51,068 nt of DNA from JAAEQG01 sp023133475 (GTDB lineage Bacteria; Planctomycetota; Phycisphaerae; UBA1845): contig DAOVLE010000005.1 in the NCBI GenBank assembly GCA_030631415.1, positions 1-51,068 on the forward strand, given 5' to 3'. The position numbers were made by a program, and so were the translations under genes. Of the stretch, positions 24,314 to 33,221 are shown piece after piece. Each line of letters begins with the position of its first letter. Positions within the stretch are counted from its first letter, which is position 1. The notes under the pieces were generated by a model. The model saw nothing but the letters and a program-made list of their open reading frames with translations. It made no database searches and was not told the DNA's origin.

Positions 24314-24645
24314 GTTTGCGACACTAAGCCGCAACCATCCGGTGAATTCACAATACTAGGAGCCCCGCCACCTCCTGTCAATCGCCTGGGGCAAGGAACG
24401 TTACTAATAATCCGTTCATTTATCGCACCGTCAAAAACAACCATACCATCTCAGCTTGTTGAGCGGGAACAACACGCTGGAAATGGGTGAGGAAACCAGG
24501 ATGATATCCGGGCTCAATCTGTTGATCTCTAATTCATTGCCCTCGTAGACGTTATCAACCGATAACCAAATGCCGGGGCGACACAATGCCTGAATGGCAC
24601 CAGGTTTGCTACGTATAGTAGTGAAGATGCTCGGGAGTTCACATT
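24314..24645. other. Intergenic stretch between tRNA-Pro and the PilZ gene
   Basis: Upstream regions of the divergently placed tRNA (minus) and PilZ gene (plus). No repeat family member and no convincing gene seen. Confidence 0.5.
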
Positions 24646-24987
24646 ATGGGGCACGCACGGGAGCGGAGAAAACATCGGCGATTGGGCATTCGTCTTCCTA
24701 TCGAGTGTGTTGGAACGCTCGATGGCGGCCAGGTAATCTATCGCACCGTCACCCACGATGTCTGTTCCGGGGGAGTCTGTTTTGAGGCGGACAGCAACGA
24801 GTTCGCCGTGGGCACGTCTCTGGAGATGGAGTTGGAGGTCCCTCCCGGTGACGGGCATTCCCCTTACCCGGGGCGGGTGCGTGGTGCCGGCCGGGTGGTG
24901 CGCGTGGATCGGCTGGGTGAGGGCGGAGCCCAACCGCGATTTCGCATCGCCACCAACTTCACCCAGCGGCTTAAAGTCGTTTTTTAG
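24646..24987 (+). CDS. PilZ-domain protein, putative c-di-GMP receptor
   Basis: 113 residues, a single domain. The PilZ ligand motifs are visible in adapted form: an Arg-rich RRKHRRLGIRLP at the N-terminus (RxxxR) and THDVCSGGVCFEA matching (D/N)xSxxG. Such proteins bind cyclic di-GMP and modulate motility, polysaccharide or pilus functions through partners. The ATG at 24646 follows GGGAG by nine bases. No partner gene stands beside it; the next gene downstream is a convergent glycosyltransferase. Confidence 0.87.
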   Translation: MGHARERRKHRRLGIRLPIECVGTLDGGQVIYRTVTHDVCSGGVCFEADSNEFAVGTSLEMELEVPPGDGHSPYPGRVRGAGRVVRVDRLGEGGAQPRFRIATNFTQRLKVVF

Positions 24988-25109
24988 CCGGATAAACTCA
25001 CCGTTTCACGGTGACCATAGACAGGGCGTTGCCGATCCAACTCGAGAGAAATACTCCCAAAAAGAATACTATGGCGACAGCCAGCAACAAGCCCGCCATA
25101 GAGCCTATA

Positions 25110-26303
25110 TCAATCTGAAGCGTAGCCTCCAACGGGGGCGGTGGATTCTAGCCCAGGGTGTGCGAAGCGAGCCCTGGGAGCGTGGGCTTCGTCGAGGACT
25201 GCCGGTAAGTGCTCGAGGATTCGGAGACGATCGCGTGATGAGATATCCGCCAGCACACGATCGAACCGGGCTGCAAAGGTTCTCAGATAAGCGGCGATAG
25301 GCCTCCTCATGCGGGCCAGGTGCCCGTTGGGCATCACCCCGTTGCCGAACGCCAGCCCGAACCATTCCCGCGGAGGCGTGGTGGAGAAATGCTTCTTGCA
25401 GACCTTGCGGCATTCGTCCACCAGATGGCGGCTGATCACCTGCTGGTCGCAGCGCGCCAATGTCTTGAGTTGCACCATCTTCTCGATGTCTCGCACACAG
25501 AACGTCAGCGGAATCAGCAGGTCCAGCGGCAACAACTCGTAGCGGTGCAGCCGCAAATCAACGGCAAGTCGATACGCGGCGATGCCCATCTGCCTGCGAA
25601 GCATCAGCCTGCCGGCATCAGCCGGCGATTCATAAGCTCCCTCCATCTCGTTTTTCGCCGCCCAGTAGCCCCAGAACCCGCGAACCACCTCGCCTGGAGT
25701 GCTACGCTTGAGGTGCGTCGCCACCACTGTGGGGTCGTAAAGCAGAGTGTGGCCGTACGCCCTAAGCCGCTCGCTGAGGTCCACGTCCTCGTAGGCGGTC
25801 AGGCATCGCTCGTCGAAGAGCCCAGCCTCCATCATGGCATCCCGCCGGATCAGGGAAATCCCGCAATAAAGCCAACGCGGATTATACGAACGACGCCCGC
25901 CAAAGCTCAGCTTCATGTGGGTCCCACGCCAGCGGTCTGCCACCGTCGCGGTGTGCTTTTCAATCACCTGCCCGCAGCATCCAACGATCCGCCGCCGGCG
26001 GTTGAAGTTGTCCAGCATCCGCATCAACCAGTCCGGCGGGACCACCAGGTCGGCATCCAGCGAAGCCACCAACTCGCCGGCGGCAGCGCGAATGGCGGTG
26101 TTCCGGGCCGTCGCCACGCCACGATTGTGCCGATGTTGCAACAAAACCACTCCCGCAGCCCGCGCGATCTGAGCAGTGTGGTCTGTCGAGCCGTCATCGA
26201 CCACGATGATCTCGTCCGGTTGCCTGGTCTGGCGGATCACCCCATCCAGGCAAGCCCCTAACGTCGCCCCGGCATTGTGGGCAGGGATATACAAACTTAC
26301 CAC
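25110..26303 (-). CDS. Family 2 glycosyltransferase
   Basis: About 397 residues. GT-A fold: SLYIPAHNAGATLGACLDGV, DEIIVVDDGSTDHT, NRGVATARNTAI, LVASLDADLVVP (DxD site), then FDERCLTAYEDVDLSERLR, the ED acceptor-site motif. It is expected to transfer a sugar from a nucleotide-sugar donor to a lipid or polysaccharide acceptor; specificity unknown. The C-terminal 170 residues are helical and Arg-rich without a clear membrane span. The open frame extends to a TTG at 26393, but those codons run through a GGCGGGT palindrome (26329-26349), so a start near GTG 26303 (VVSLYIPAHN) is preferred. Confidence 0.88.
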   Translation of the reverse strand: MVSLYIPAHNAGATLGACLDGVIRQTRQPDEIIVVDDGSTDHTAQIARAAGVVLLQHRHNRGVATARNTAIRAAAGELVASLDADLVVPPDWLMRMLDNFNRRRRIVGCCGQVIEKHTATVADRWRGTHMKLSFGGRRSYNPRWLYCGISLIRRDAMMEAGLFDERCLTAYEDVDLSERLRAYGHTLLYDPTVVATHLKRSTPGEVVRGFWGYWAAKNEMEGAYESPADAGRLMLRRQMGIAAYRLAVDLRLHRYELLPLDLLIPLTFCVRDIEKMVQLKTLARCDQQVISRHLVDECRKVCKKHFSTTPPREWFGLAFGNGVMPNGHLARMRRPIAAYLRTFAARFDRVLADISSRDRLRILEHLPAVLDEAHAPRARFAHPGLESTAPVGGYASD

Positions 26304-26328
26304 AGCTCGTTCAGTCCAAAGTCTGGTT

Positions 26329-26349
26329 GTAGGGCGGGTTTCACCCGCC
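26329..26349. repeat. GGCGGGT palindrome at the start of the glycosyltransferase gene
   Basis: The palindrome GGCGGGTTTCACCCGCC preceded by GTA lies 26 bases upstream of the chosen start, within the apparent open frame. It lies in the 5' leader of the mRNA if transcription begins upstream. Confidence 0.85.
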
Positions 26350-26923
26350 GTTCGGTCCTGGGGATTATCGGTTTTGCGGTACGAATCTCTCAACCCAATC
26401 GCGCCGGTGTGTCTGGCGGCGACAAGTCCGCAGCGTTTAGCGGCTCCCCAACGGGGAGCGCGAAAAACTGAGAAAACGGCGTAATTACAGTTGTAGGGCG
26501 GGTTCTACCCGCCTTTGTGGCATAGTGTGGCGGGTGGAACCCGCCCTGCATCCATTCTCAATTCTCCCCGCTCCGCGCTCCCCTCCGGGTCGCCGCTAAA
26601 CGCTACGGACTTGTCGCCGCTAAATACCCCGGCGCCGTTGCGAGCGTCCACATTCTCAATTCTCAATTCATCACGTTTCCCATCCCCCCATTTTCCATTT
26701 TTCATTTTCAATTTTCAATTTTCCCCATGTCCTCTCGGCGGTGAATTATCCGGGTTAGATACGATTGCCCTACATCATGGCCTTGTTTTTCGACCCCTCT
26801 TTCCTGGGGCGGCGATTTGCACTATGCTGCCGCTTTCGGGTTTCAGCCTACCGCCGGCGCCGTCACGGGGCGGATGCCTGTTCGGTGGGCAATTCCCGGT
26901 GATCTTAAAAAAGGTATCTGAAA
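26350..26923. other. Repeat-filled intergenic stretch
   Basis: It contains the 96-bp repeat (26455-26550, copy 2), and motifs of GTCGCCGCTAAACGCT type on both strands (about 26428-26445 and 26590-26625), shared with 40790-40820. It also has a pyrimidine-rich CATTTTTCATTTTCAATTTT tract (about 26685-26725) and the AATTATCCGGG/GATTGCCCT motif (26743-26772). No gene seen until the PPIase. Confidence 0.75.
26455..26550. repeat. 96-bp dispersed repeat, copy 2 of 2
   Basis: Same length as 11355-11450 with about six differences. It has the same pair of palindromes at its right side (26493-26513 and 26529-26550). Confidence 0.88.
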
Positions 26924-27976
26924 ATGCGTGCAGTGCTGTTAGTTGCTTGTTTAGCGGTCGTACCCGGTGCGTGGGCGGTCGAGAAAGGCGAAGGAGAAGC
27001 CAAGTCTGATCCCGCCCTTTATCCGCAGCTCAAAATGGTGACCACCATGGGGGACATTGTCCTGGAACTGAACGGGGAAAAGGCCCCAATCTCGGTCCGG
27101 AATTTCGTCCAGTATGCCGAGGACGGGTTTTACAACGAGACCATTTTCCACCGCGTGATCGACAAGTTCATGATTCAAGCCGGCGGGTTCACCGCCACGT
27201 TTGAGAAGAAATCAGGTCTGCGCCCGCCGATCAAGAACGAGTGGCGTAATGGGCTGAAGAACTCACAAGGCACTATTGCTATGGCCCGTACCTCCATGCC
27301 GGATTCCGCCACGGCACAGTTTTACATCAACGTGGTGGATAATCGTAGCCTGGATAGACCGCGGGGCGGGGCAGCCTATGCCGTGTTCGGCAAGGTCGTC
27401 GAGGGTATGGACGTGGTTGACAAAATCAAGAAGGTGAAGGTGCACCCCAACCCCAAAGCCGGACAGCATGTTCCGGTCGAGACGATTGCGATCAAGTCGG
27501 TCACGTTGTTGAATGGGCTGACTCTCAAAAAAGTTGTCGCGGCGATCAAGAAACAAGAGGAGACAGCCGTTATGGCCAAAACCGAGCTTGCGAAGGCGTT
27601 TGAAAGTCTGGTAACCGATGGTCACGATGCCCAGAACCGGCAGCTTCAGCAGACCGAGTCCGGGCTGATGTACGTGATTCTCAAAGAGGGCAACGGGCCT
27701 TCACCCCAACCCACGGATACCGTTAAGGTCCACTACACCGGATGGCTGATGGACGGGACCAAGTTCGACAGTTCGGTGGATCGCGGTCAGCCTGCCAGCT
27801 TCGGGCTCAATCGGGTGATTGCCGGCTGGACCGAGGGCGTAGGGCTTATGAAGGCCGGCGAGAAACGCAGATTCGTCATCCCTTCGGACCTGGGTTACGG
27901 CAAGCGAGGTTCCCCGCCGAATATTCCACCCGATGCCACACTGGTCTTTGACGTCGAGTTGTTGGAGATCAAATAG
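26924..27976 (+). CDS. Exported peptidyl-prolyl isomerase: cyclophilin-FKBP fusion
   Basis: 350 residues. A signal peptide (MRAVLLVACLAVVPGAWAVE) points to the periplasm. Residues 38-195 are a cyclophilin domain (IFHRVIDKFMIQAGG, MARTSMPDSATAQFYIN, YAVFGKVVEGMDVVDKI). Residues 240-350 are an FKBP domain (VKVHYTGWLMDGTKFDSS, VIAGWTEGVGLMKAGEKR, IPSDLGYG). A helical linker with QEETAVMAKTELAKAFE joins them. Both domains catalyse proline cis-trans isomerisation and probably assist folding of exported proteins. The start has AAGG ten bases upstream. Fusion of the two unrelated isomerase families in one chain is uncommon. Confidence 0.93.
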   Translation: MRAVLLVACLAVVPGAWAVEKGEGEAKSDPALYPQLKMVTTMGDIVLELNGEKAPISVRNFVQYAEDGFYNETIFHRVIDKFMIQAGGFTATFEKKSGLRPPIKNEWRNGLKNSQGTIAMARTSMPDSATAQFYINVVDNRSLDRPRGGAAYAVFGKVVEGMDVVDKIKKVKVHPNPKAGQHVPVETIAIKSVTLLNGLTLKKVVAAIKKQEETAVMAKTELAKAFESLVTDGHDAQNRQLQQTESGLMYVILKEGNGPSPQPTDTVKVHYTGWLMDGTKFDSSVDRGQPASFGLNRVIAGWTEGVGLMKAGEKRRFVIPSDLGYGKRGSPPNIPPDATLVFDVELLEIK

Positions 27977-28018
27977 CCGGTCCGCGAGTGTTGGATCGAA
28001 AAAGCTCCACCAACCAGG

Positions 28019-28103
28019 GACGAGTCCAAAGTCCAAGGTCCAAAGTCTAAAGCCCCGCTGGTTTCTGACTTTGGACTTTGGACTAGGGACATTGGACTTA
28101 TTA
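28019..28103. repeat. GTCCAAAGTCC inverted repeat next to the DUF819 stop codon
   Basis: Multiple GTCCAAAGTC/GACTTTGGAC units form a large inverted repeat. The same element in opposite orientation lies at 33087-33150, including its terminal TAATAAGTCC. Here that terminal TAATAA supplies or directly abuts the minus-strand TAA stop of the DUF819 gene (28101-28103). Confidence 0.85.
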
Positions 28104-29339
28104 TTCGGCACCGGCAACCCACTTGAGTAGCCACATGCACACCAGGCCGGCATAGGTGCCCAGCACGTAACCGGCAACAGCCAGCAGCGCGCCTACCGCA
28201 GCCAAGGATGGATGAAAGGCTGATGCCACTACCGGGGCGCTGGCGGCTCCGCCGATGTTGGCCTGCGAGCCAACCGCCACAAAGAACAGCGGCGCCCGAA
28301 TCAACCGTGCCACACCCAACAATACCCCGATGTGGCAGGCCATCCAGATGAACCCCATCAGAATGACCGCCGGGTGCCTGGCGATCTCGGTGAAGTTGGC
28401 TCCAGCCCCAATGCAGGCCACCAGCAGATAGATCATCACCGAGCCCAGCTTTGACGCACCAGCCCCCTCCAGGTTCCGGGCACGGGTGAACGAAAGCAGC
28501 ACGCCCAAAGTGGTGACGATGATGAACTTCCACGTCGATGCGGGGATTATGCGGCTGATCTGCGGAACCCGGCAGCCAAGCCCATCGCTCACCAGAATCC
28601 CCGCTTTGTAGCTAAGCCAACTGCCGCCAAACCCGAGGGCAAGGATTATCATCAGGTCCGGCAGAGCGGGCACCCTGGTGACGCGATCCTGGAACGCGGT
28701 CATGCGCTGTTCCAGGTCGCGGATGGCTTTGGTGTTGGCTCGGGTGCGGCGGTCGATGGCGTGCTGGTGCGCGGAGAAGTACAGCAGCGTCCCCATCCAG
28801 ATGTTGGCTACGAATACGTCCGGGATCACCATCAACCCCATCATCGAGTTGGAAGCCCCCGCCGCCTCCCCAAGAGCCACAAAGTTCGCCCCACCGCCGA
28901 TCCAGCTTCCCGCCAACGCTGACATACCCCGCCAGGCATCCTCGGGCAGCCAATGCCGGCACAACAGCAACGAGATCGGCGCTCCGATAACTACCCCGGT
29001 GGTCCCCGCCAGAAGCATGATGACCGCCTTGGGACCCAGCCGGACGATACCCGGCAGGTCCAAAGCCAGGATCAACAACAACAGGCTGGCCGGCAGCACA
29101 AAGGTCTTGATCCATTCATACAACGCCGATTCCGTCGGGAGCACTCCCAGGGTGGTCAGCAGGGTCGGCACGAAGTAGCAGAACACCAGCGCGGGCACGA
29201 CCTTGAAGATTCGAGCGGTCCACCGATGCTGCGTCAGCCAGAAAATGGTCGCCAACACCCCAAGCAACAACGCCAGAATCCCGGCGGGGTCTTGCATCAG
29301 CGATTCGGAGGGAGTTTGAGCAGTTATGTTAGCCAACAT
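28101..29339 (-). CDS. DUF819 (YjcL-like) integral membrane protein
   Basis: 412 residues, about ten to eleven hydrophobic spans. Recognisable family stretches: ALVFCYFVPTLLTTLGVLP, ALDLPGIVRLGPKAVIMLLA, SALAGSWIGGGANFVALGEA, VGSQANIGGAASAPVVASAF and HPSLAAVGALLAVAGYVLGT. The GSWIGGGANF and SQANIGGAASAP repeats suggest two inverted half-domains like a transporter. The substrate is unknown. A charged cytoplasmic loop (RRTRANTKAIRDLEQRMTAF) splits the halves. The first ATG gives a short leader before the first span; other starts are possible. Confidence 0.85.
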   Translation of the reverse strand: MLANITAQTPSESLMQDPAGILALLLGVLATIFWLTQHRWTARIFKVVPALVFCYFVPTLLTTLGVLPTESALYEWIKTFVLPASLLLLILALDLPGIVRLGPKAVIMLLAGTTGVVIGAPISLLLCRHWLPEDAWRGMSALAGSWIGGGANFVALGEAAGASNSMMGLMVIPDVFVANIWMGTLLYFSAHQHAIDRRTRANTKAIRDLEQRMTAFQDRVTRVPALPDLMIILALGFGGSWLSYKAGILVSDGLGCRVPQISRIIPASTWKFIIVTTLGVLLSFTRARNLEGAGASKLGSVMIYLLVACIGAGANFTEIARHPAVILMGFIWMACHIGVLLGVARLIRAPLFFVAVGSQANIGGAASAPVVASAFHPSLAAVGALLAVAGYVLGTYAGLVCMWLLKWVAGAE

Positions 29340-29387
29340 GCCAAACTGATAGCGGATTGACCGTCAGCCGTCCAGTGTGTAGTGCGT

Positions 29388-29499
29388 AGGGTGTAGGGTG
29401 GGTGGAGCCTCGCGCAGCGAGGCGCAACCCACCATTCCGGCTGTAGGGCGGGTTCCACCTGCCACGCCATGCCGAGAAGGCGGGTGGAACCCGCCCTAC
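29388..29499. repeat. Two palindromic repeats upstream of a PEP-CTERM gene
   Basis: GGTGGGTGGAGCCTCGCGCA with its complementary GCGAGGCGCAACCCACC (about 29396-29432), then the paired GGCGGGT palindromes (29443-29499) in head-to-head arrangement. About 110 bases further on lies the start of the next gene. Confidence 0.85.
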
Positions 29500-29611
29500 G
29501 GGGTTTATCAACAGCCCCTAAATTGGTAAGATACAGATCGGGTTTTGCCGGGCGGCAGGAGTGCCCAGCATTTGCCGGACCCGCGGGCAATACAGATAAG
29601 CGAGATATCCC

Positions 29612-30337
29612 ATGGCGGTGGAACGAAGCATTGTGATGATATTTGTGGGTGTGTTGGCTCTTGGCGGCGGCGCGAATGCCCAACCTCGAATGGTCGACTT
29701 TTTACCGGGCGAATTCATCGACATCGTCGCCGACGGCAGCGGCACCGCCCTCAACATCGGCGAAGAGGAGGAGAGGGTTTTCACCACTACGATCTCCAAC
29801 GCTCTTTTCCCAGCCGGCGATATCGCTATCGCCAATAACGGCGGGGTGGGCTTCGACATCGACTACCCGCCGGTGCCCGATTTGGCTGGGCTTAATGATC
29901 CGCTTCCCAGCAGCAATGCCTTCGGTGGCGGTCAGGCGTTGTTGGCGTTCTGGGATGACATCGGGAACACCATGGGAGATGTCTACGTGAGGCAAACGCC
30001 CGGCGACCGACTGATCATCCAGTGGCACGATCGCAGGTTCGCCGACACCGCAGAGGAGGACCAGATTTCACGGTTCCAGATTCAAGTCTTCGATGGCTCA
30101 CCGGCTGACGGCATCTCAGCCCAGTTCTTCTACAACGATATCGAGAAGGAGCGAGCCGGTGGCGGAGTCAGCGCCACGATCGGCTACCAGGGCGGCGCCA
30201 CCCGCGCGGACGACTTCCAATGGAGCTTCAATACTCCCAATGCGGTGGCCAACGGCACGGTCCTTTCGCTGATCCCTGAGCCGAGCACGCTGCTGCTGGT
30301 TGCGGCTGGTGGGTGGTTGATCCTGCGCCGGCGCTGA
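29612..30337 (+). CDS. PEP-CTERM sorted exported protein
   Basis: 241 residues. A signal peptide (VMIFVGVLALGGGANA) and a C-terminal tripartite sorting signal (SLIPEPSTLLLVAAGG then WLILRRR) mark export and processing by an exosortase-type system. No exosortase gene is in the window. The mature part is beta-rich and contains FYNDIEKERAGGGVSATIGY, reminiscent of surface or matrix domains of this class. ATG at 29612; ribosome-binding site weak (GCGAGATATCCC). Function unknown. Confidence 0.87.
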   Translation: MAVERSIVMIFVGVLALGGGANAQPRMVDFLPGEFIDIVADGSGTALNIGEEEERVFTTTISNALFPAGDIAIANNGGVGFDIDYPPVPDLAGLNDPLPSSNAFGGGQALLAFWDDIGNTMGDVYVRQTPGDRLIIQWHDRRFADTAEEDQISRFQIQVFDGSPADGISAQFFYNDIEKERAGGGVSATIGYQGGATRADDFQWSFNTPNAVANGTVLSLIPEPSTLLLVAAGGWLILRRR

Positions 30338-30370
30338 TCTGGCAGCATCGCACGCTGTTTATAGCCTGTA

Positions 30371-30411
30371 TGGTGGGTTGCGCCTCGCTCCGCGAGACTC
30401 CACCCACCTTA
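30371..30411. repeat. Palindromic repeat carrying the kinase stop codon
   Basis: GGTGGGTTGCGCCTCGCTCC pairs with GCGAGACTCCACCCACC. The minus-strand TAA stop of the Ser/Thr kinase (30409-30411) overlaps its right edge. Confidence 0.85.
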
Positions 30412-33012
30412 CTGGGGCTTACCCCATGCTTCGTGCAGTTCGATGACTCGTTGGTGGGCCTCGGAGGCATAGCGGCTCTTGGCGCCGAGCTTGGCGGCGA
30501 TCACCTCATAAGCGTGCGTCAGCAGTGGTTCAGCTTCTTCATAGCGTTTCCGGGCTGTGAGACAGGCACCGAGCGTGCTCTGAGCCCGGGCTGTCGGCCA
30601 ATGAGGCTCGGGGTATCTGGCCTGGAAGACATCGACGGCGTCCCGCAGCAACGGCTCTGCCCCGGCAAGATCACCACGATCGAACAGAATCCAACCCAGG
30701 GTCAAGCGCGCGGCAGCGATCGCTGGATGGTCATCCTGTTCGGAGAAAATCTTCTCTCGTATGTGCAAGGCCCGGCGACAGAGTTGTTCAGCCTCCTCGT
30801 ATTGCCCCATTTCGCGCAACAGGTCCGCGAGATGGAGCCTACCCGATGCCACCTTGTAATGGTCATCGGGGAGCAATCGTGACAAGAGGCCCAGCGCGGC
30901 GCGGTAGAGTGGTTCGGCTTCGGCGAATTTGCCCCGGGCGTGCAAGACGGACGCGAGATTGTGTTGGCTGACAGCCACGAATTCGTGCTCCTCGCCCAGC
31001 AGTTTGAGACGCAGGCGTAAAGCCTCGCGGAACAAATCCTCAGACTCGGAGTAATTGCCCATGTCCCGCAGCAGCAGAGCCAAGAGGTTCTGGCTGACCA
31101 CCGTCGTGGCGTGCTCGCCGAGCAACTCACGGCGTATCTCCAGGGCATCGCGCAGTAGCGGCAGAGCCTCGTCGAATTCGCCTCTGGAGCGCAGGAAGTC
31201 GCCGAGGTTGGCCATGCTGGTGGCCGCCTCCGTGTGCTGCGGGCTGTGCAGGCGTAGCCGCATAGCCAGGGCTTCGCGGAAATGCTGTTCCGCCTCGGCG
31301 GGTCTGCCCGTCTGACGCAGGAATTGAGCCAACTTGTTCAGGCTATCCGCCACGTCGGCGTGCTCGTTGCCATAGAGTCTGCGTCGCATAGCCAGTGCCT
31401 GGCGATACAGCGGCTCAGCAGCAGCCAAGTCGCCCGCGTCCTTGAGCAGCCACGCCAGGTCGGACAGGCTTTCCGCCACCGTGGGGTGCTCCTCTCCGTA
31501 GACCTCGATCCGCACCTGAAGAGCCTGACGGTAAAGCCTCTCCGCCTCGGCGTAGTTGGTTTTTTTGTGCAGAGCCCGTCCCAAGCTGTGCACGGTGGCA
31601 GCCGTGTCGGGATGCTCGGAGCCGAGCGTTTCGAGGCGTGTTTCCAAAGCGGTGCGAAGGAGTTCCTCAGCCTCGTCGTAGAGGCCCAGCCGCAGACAGT
31701 TCGTGCCGATGCGATGACGAACGGCTGCGGCGATCTCGGGCTGAGAATCGAGTTCGCCCAGCCCTCGGGTCCATTCGCGGAGCCGGTGGCGTAGGATTGC
31801 CACGTCCACCCCACCGGCAGTGTTCGGGTCGAAGGTGGCCAACATGTTTTCGAGGTAGCCCAGTGTCTGTTGGGCCTTTTCCGCCTCAGCCCGAGCGGTG
31901 TCCCGTTGAGCGGCAAGGCTGAAGAGATACACCGTAGTGAGCACGATGATCAGAGGGATTCCAACGCCGATAACGGTCGCCACCGCCCGGTTCCGCCGGA
32001 CCCAATGAACCGTTCGGGTGGCCACGCCGGCCCGCCGTGCCACGATGGTCTGGTCGGCGAGGAAGCGGCGGATGTCGTCAGCCAACGCCGCCGCGGTCGG
32101 GTAGCGATCCTCCGGCGATTTCTCCAGGGTTTTGAGCAGGATGGCGTCCACGTCGGCATCGAGCTTTTCGCGCAACGTCGAGGGTCGCGGCGGATCGCTG
32201 GTTGCGATTCGCTCCAACACGTCGCCCAGAGCCCCGTCAATCTCACAGGGCAGCACACCCGTGATCAGCTCGTAAGCCATCGCACCGATCGAATAGACGT
32301 CGCTACGGACGCTCATCACCTCGAACTGACCGCGCGACTGTTCGGGAGACATGTACCCCAACGTGCCCAGCAGTTGCCCCGGCTTTGATAGCGTCTGCTC
32401 CAGCCCGCCGCGGGAGTCGGGATCGAAGGCCTTTGCCAGCCCAAAGTCCAGCAACCGCGGTTCACCCCGATCGTCGATCAGGATGTTGGACGGCTTAAGA
32501 TCGCGGTGCAGCACGCCATGCTGGTGGGCATAGTCCACGGCTGTGCAGATCTTTCCGATCAGGCTCAGTACCTGGCGAACGTTGCACTCACCCGGCGGTA
32601 GGGTCTCATCGAGCGGCTGGCCGTCCACGTATTCCATCACGTAGTAGTACTGTCCGTGGTGAACACCGGAATCGATCACCGAGACGATGCCCGGATGCTG
32701 CAATCGGGCGACCAAGTCGACTTCACGTTCGAAGCGTCGCCGGGCGGCTTCGGGCTGTCTCGATTGCTCGAGCATGAATTTGACCGCCACGCGCCGTCCG
32801 GTCGATTCCTGCTGCGCCTCATAGACGATCCCCATGCCGCCGCGGCAAATCTGGCGAATGAAGTCGTATCCGGGCAACGCACCAGGCGGAGGGAGAGCAA
32901 AGGGGCTCCCACGCCGGTCGCTCCCCGCCGCTGCCTGACACCGGGCAGCCTCGATGAGTTCTCGCTCGCGCTTCGCGGACGAGTCGGGTTGACTTGAATT
33001 GTCGGCATTCAT
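30409..33012 (-). CDS. Membrane Ser/Thr protein kinase with TPR repeats
   Basis: 867 residues. A PknB-type kinase domain spans about 49-320: ICRGGMGIVYEA, VAVKFM (ATP Lys), LHRDLKPSNILI, LLDFGLAKAF, GTLGYMSPEQ and SVRSDVYSIGAMAYEL. One membrane span follows (TVIGVGIPLIIVLTTVYLF), then about ten tetratricopeptide repeats of roughly 42 residues (for example AEPLYRQALAMRRRLYGNEH). The repeats are probably extracytoplasmic or a protein-binding scaffold. Upstream by about 210 bp on the same strand is an ECF sigma gene, a pairing typical of planctomycetes in which the kinase controls sigma activity. Two introduced repeats fill the space between them. Confidence 0.93.
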   Translation of the reverse strand: MNADNSSQPDSSAKRERELIEAARCQAAAGSDRRGSPFALPPPGALPGYDFIRQICRGGMGIVYEAQQESTGRRVAVKFMLEQSRQPEAARRRFEREVDLVARLQHPGIVSVIDSGVHHGQYYYVMEYVDGQPLDETLPPGECNVRQVLSLIGKICTAVDYAHQHGVLHRDLKPSNILIDDRGEPRLLDFGLAKAFDPDSRGGLEQTLSKPGQLLGTLGYMSPEQSRGQFEVMSVRSDVYSIGAMAYELITGVLPCEIDGALGDVLERIATSDPPRPSTLREKLDADVDAILLKTLEKSPEDRYPTAAALADDIRRFLADQTIVARRAGVATRTVHWVRRNRAVATVIGVGIPLIIVLTTVYLFSLAAQRDTARAEAEKAQQTLGYLENMLATFDPNTAGGVDVAILRHRLREWTRGLGELDSQPEIAAAVRHRIGTNCLRLGLYDEAEELLRTALETRLETLGSEHPDTAATVHSLGRALHKKTNYAEAERLYRQALQVRIEVYGEEHPTVAESLSDLAWLLKDAGDLAAAEPLYRQALAMRRRLYGNEHADVADSLNKLAQFLRQTGRPAEAEQHFREALAMRLRLHSPQHTEAATSMANLGDFLRSRGEFDEALPLLRDALEIRRELLGEHATTVVSQNLLALLLRDMGNYSESEDLFREALRLRLKLLGEEHEFVAVSQHNLASVLHARGKFAEAEPLYRAALGLLSRLLPDDHYKVASGRLHLADLLREMGQYEEAEQLCRRALHIREKIFSEQDDHPAIAAARLTLGWILFDRGDLAGAEPLLRDAVDVFQARYPEPHWPTARAQSTLGACLTARKRYEEAEPLLTHAYEVIAAKLGAKSRYASEAHQRVIELHEAWGKPQ

Positions 33013-33036
33013 GAGCGGTTATACCGTGAATCCCCC

Positions 33037-33197
33037 GTAGGGTGGGTGTAGCCCGCCGTAGGCGGGCGAAACCCACCACGCCGCTTAATAAGTCCAAAGT
33101 CCCTGGTCCAAAGTCCAAAGTCAGAAATCAGCAAGACCTTGGACTCGTCGCCGGTTGGTGGGTTCCACCTGCCTACGGCAGGTTCCACCCACCCTAC
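33037..33197. repeat. Repeat cluster between sigma factor and kinase
   Basis: It contains GGTGGGTGTAGCCCGCCGTA with GGCGGGCGAAACCCACC (33040-33079), the GTCCAAAGTCC element (33087-33150, inverted relative to 28019-28103), and a perfect-looking GGTGGGTTCCACCTGCC...GGTTCCACCCACC hairpin (33157-33197). Confidence 0.85.
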
Positions 33198-33221
33198 TGG
33201 GGGGCAAAGACAACCTCGCGG

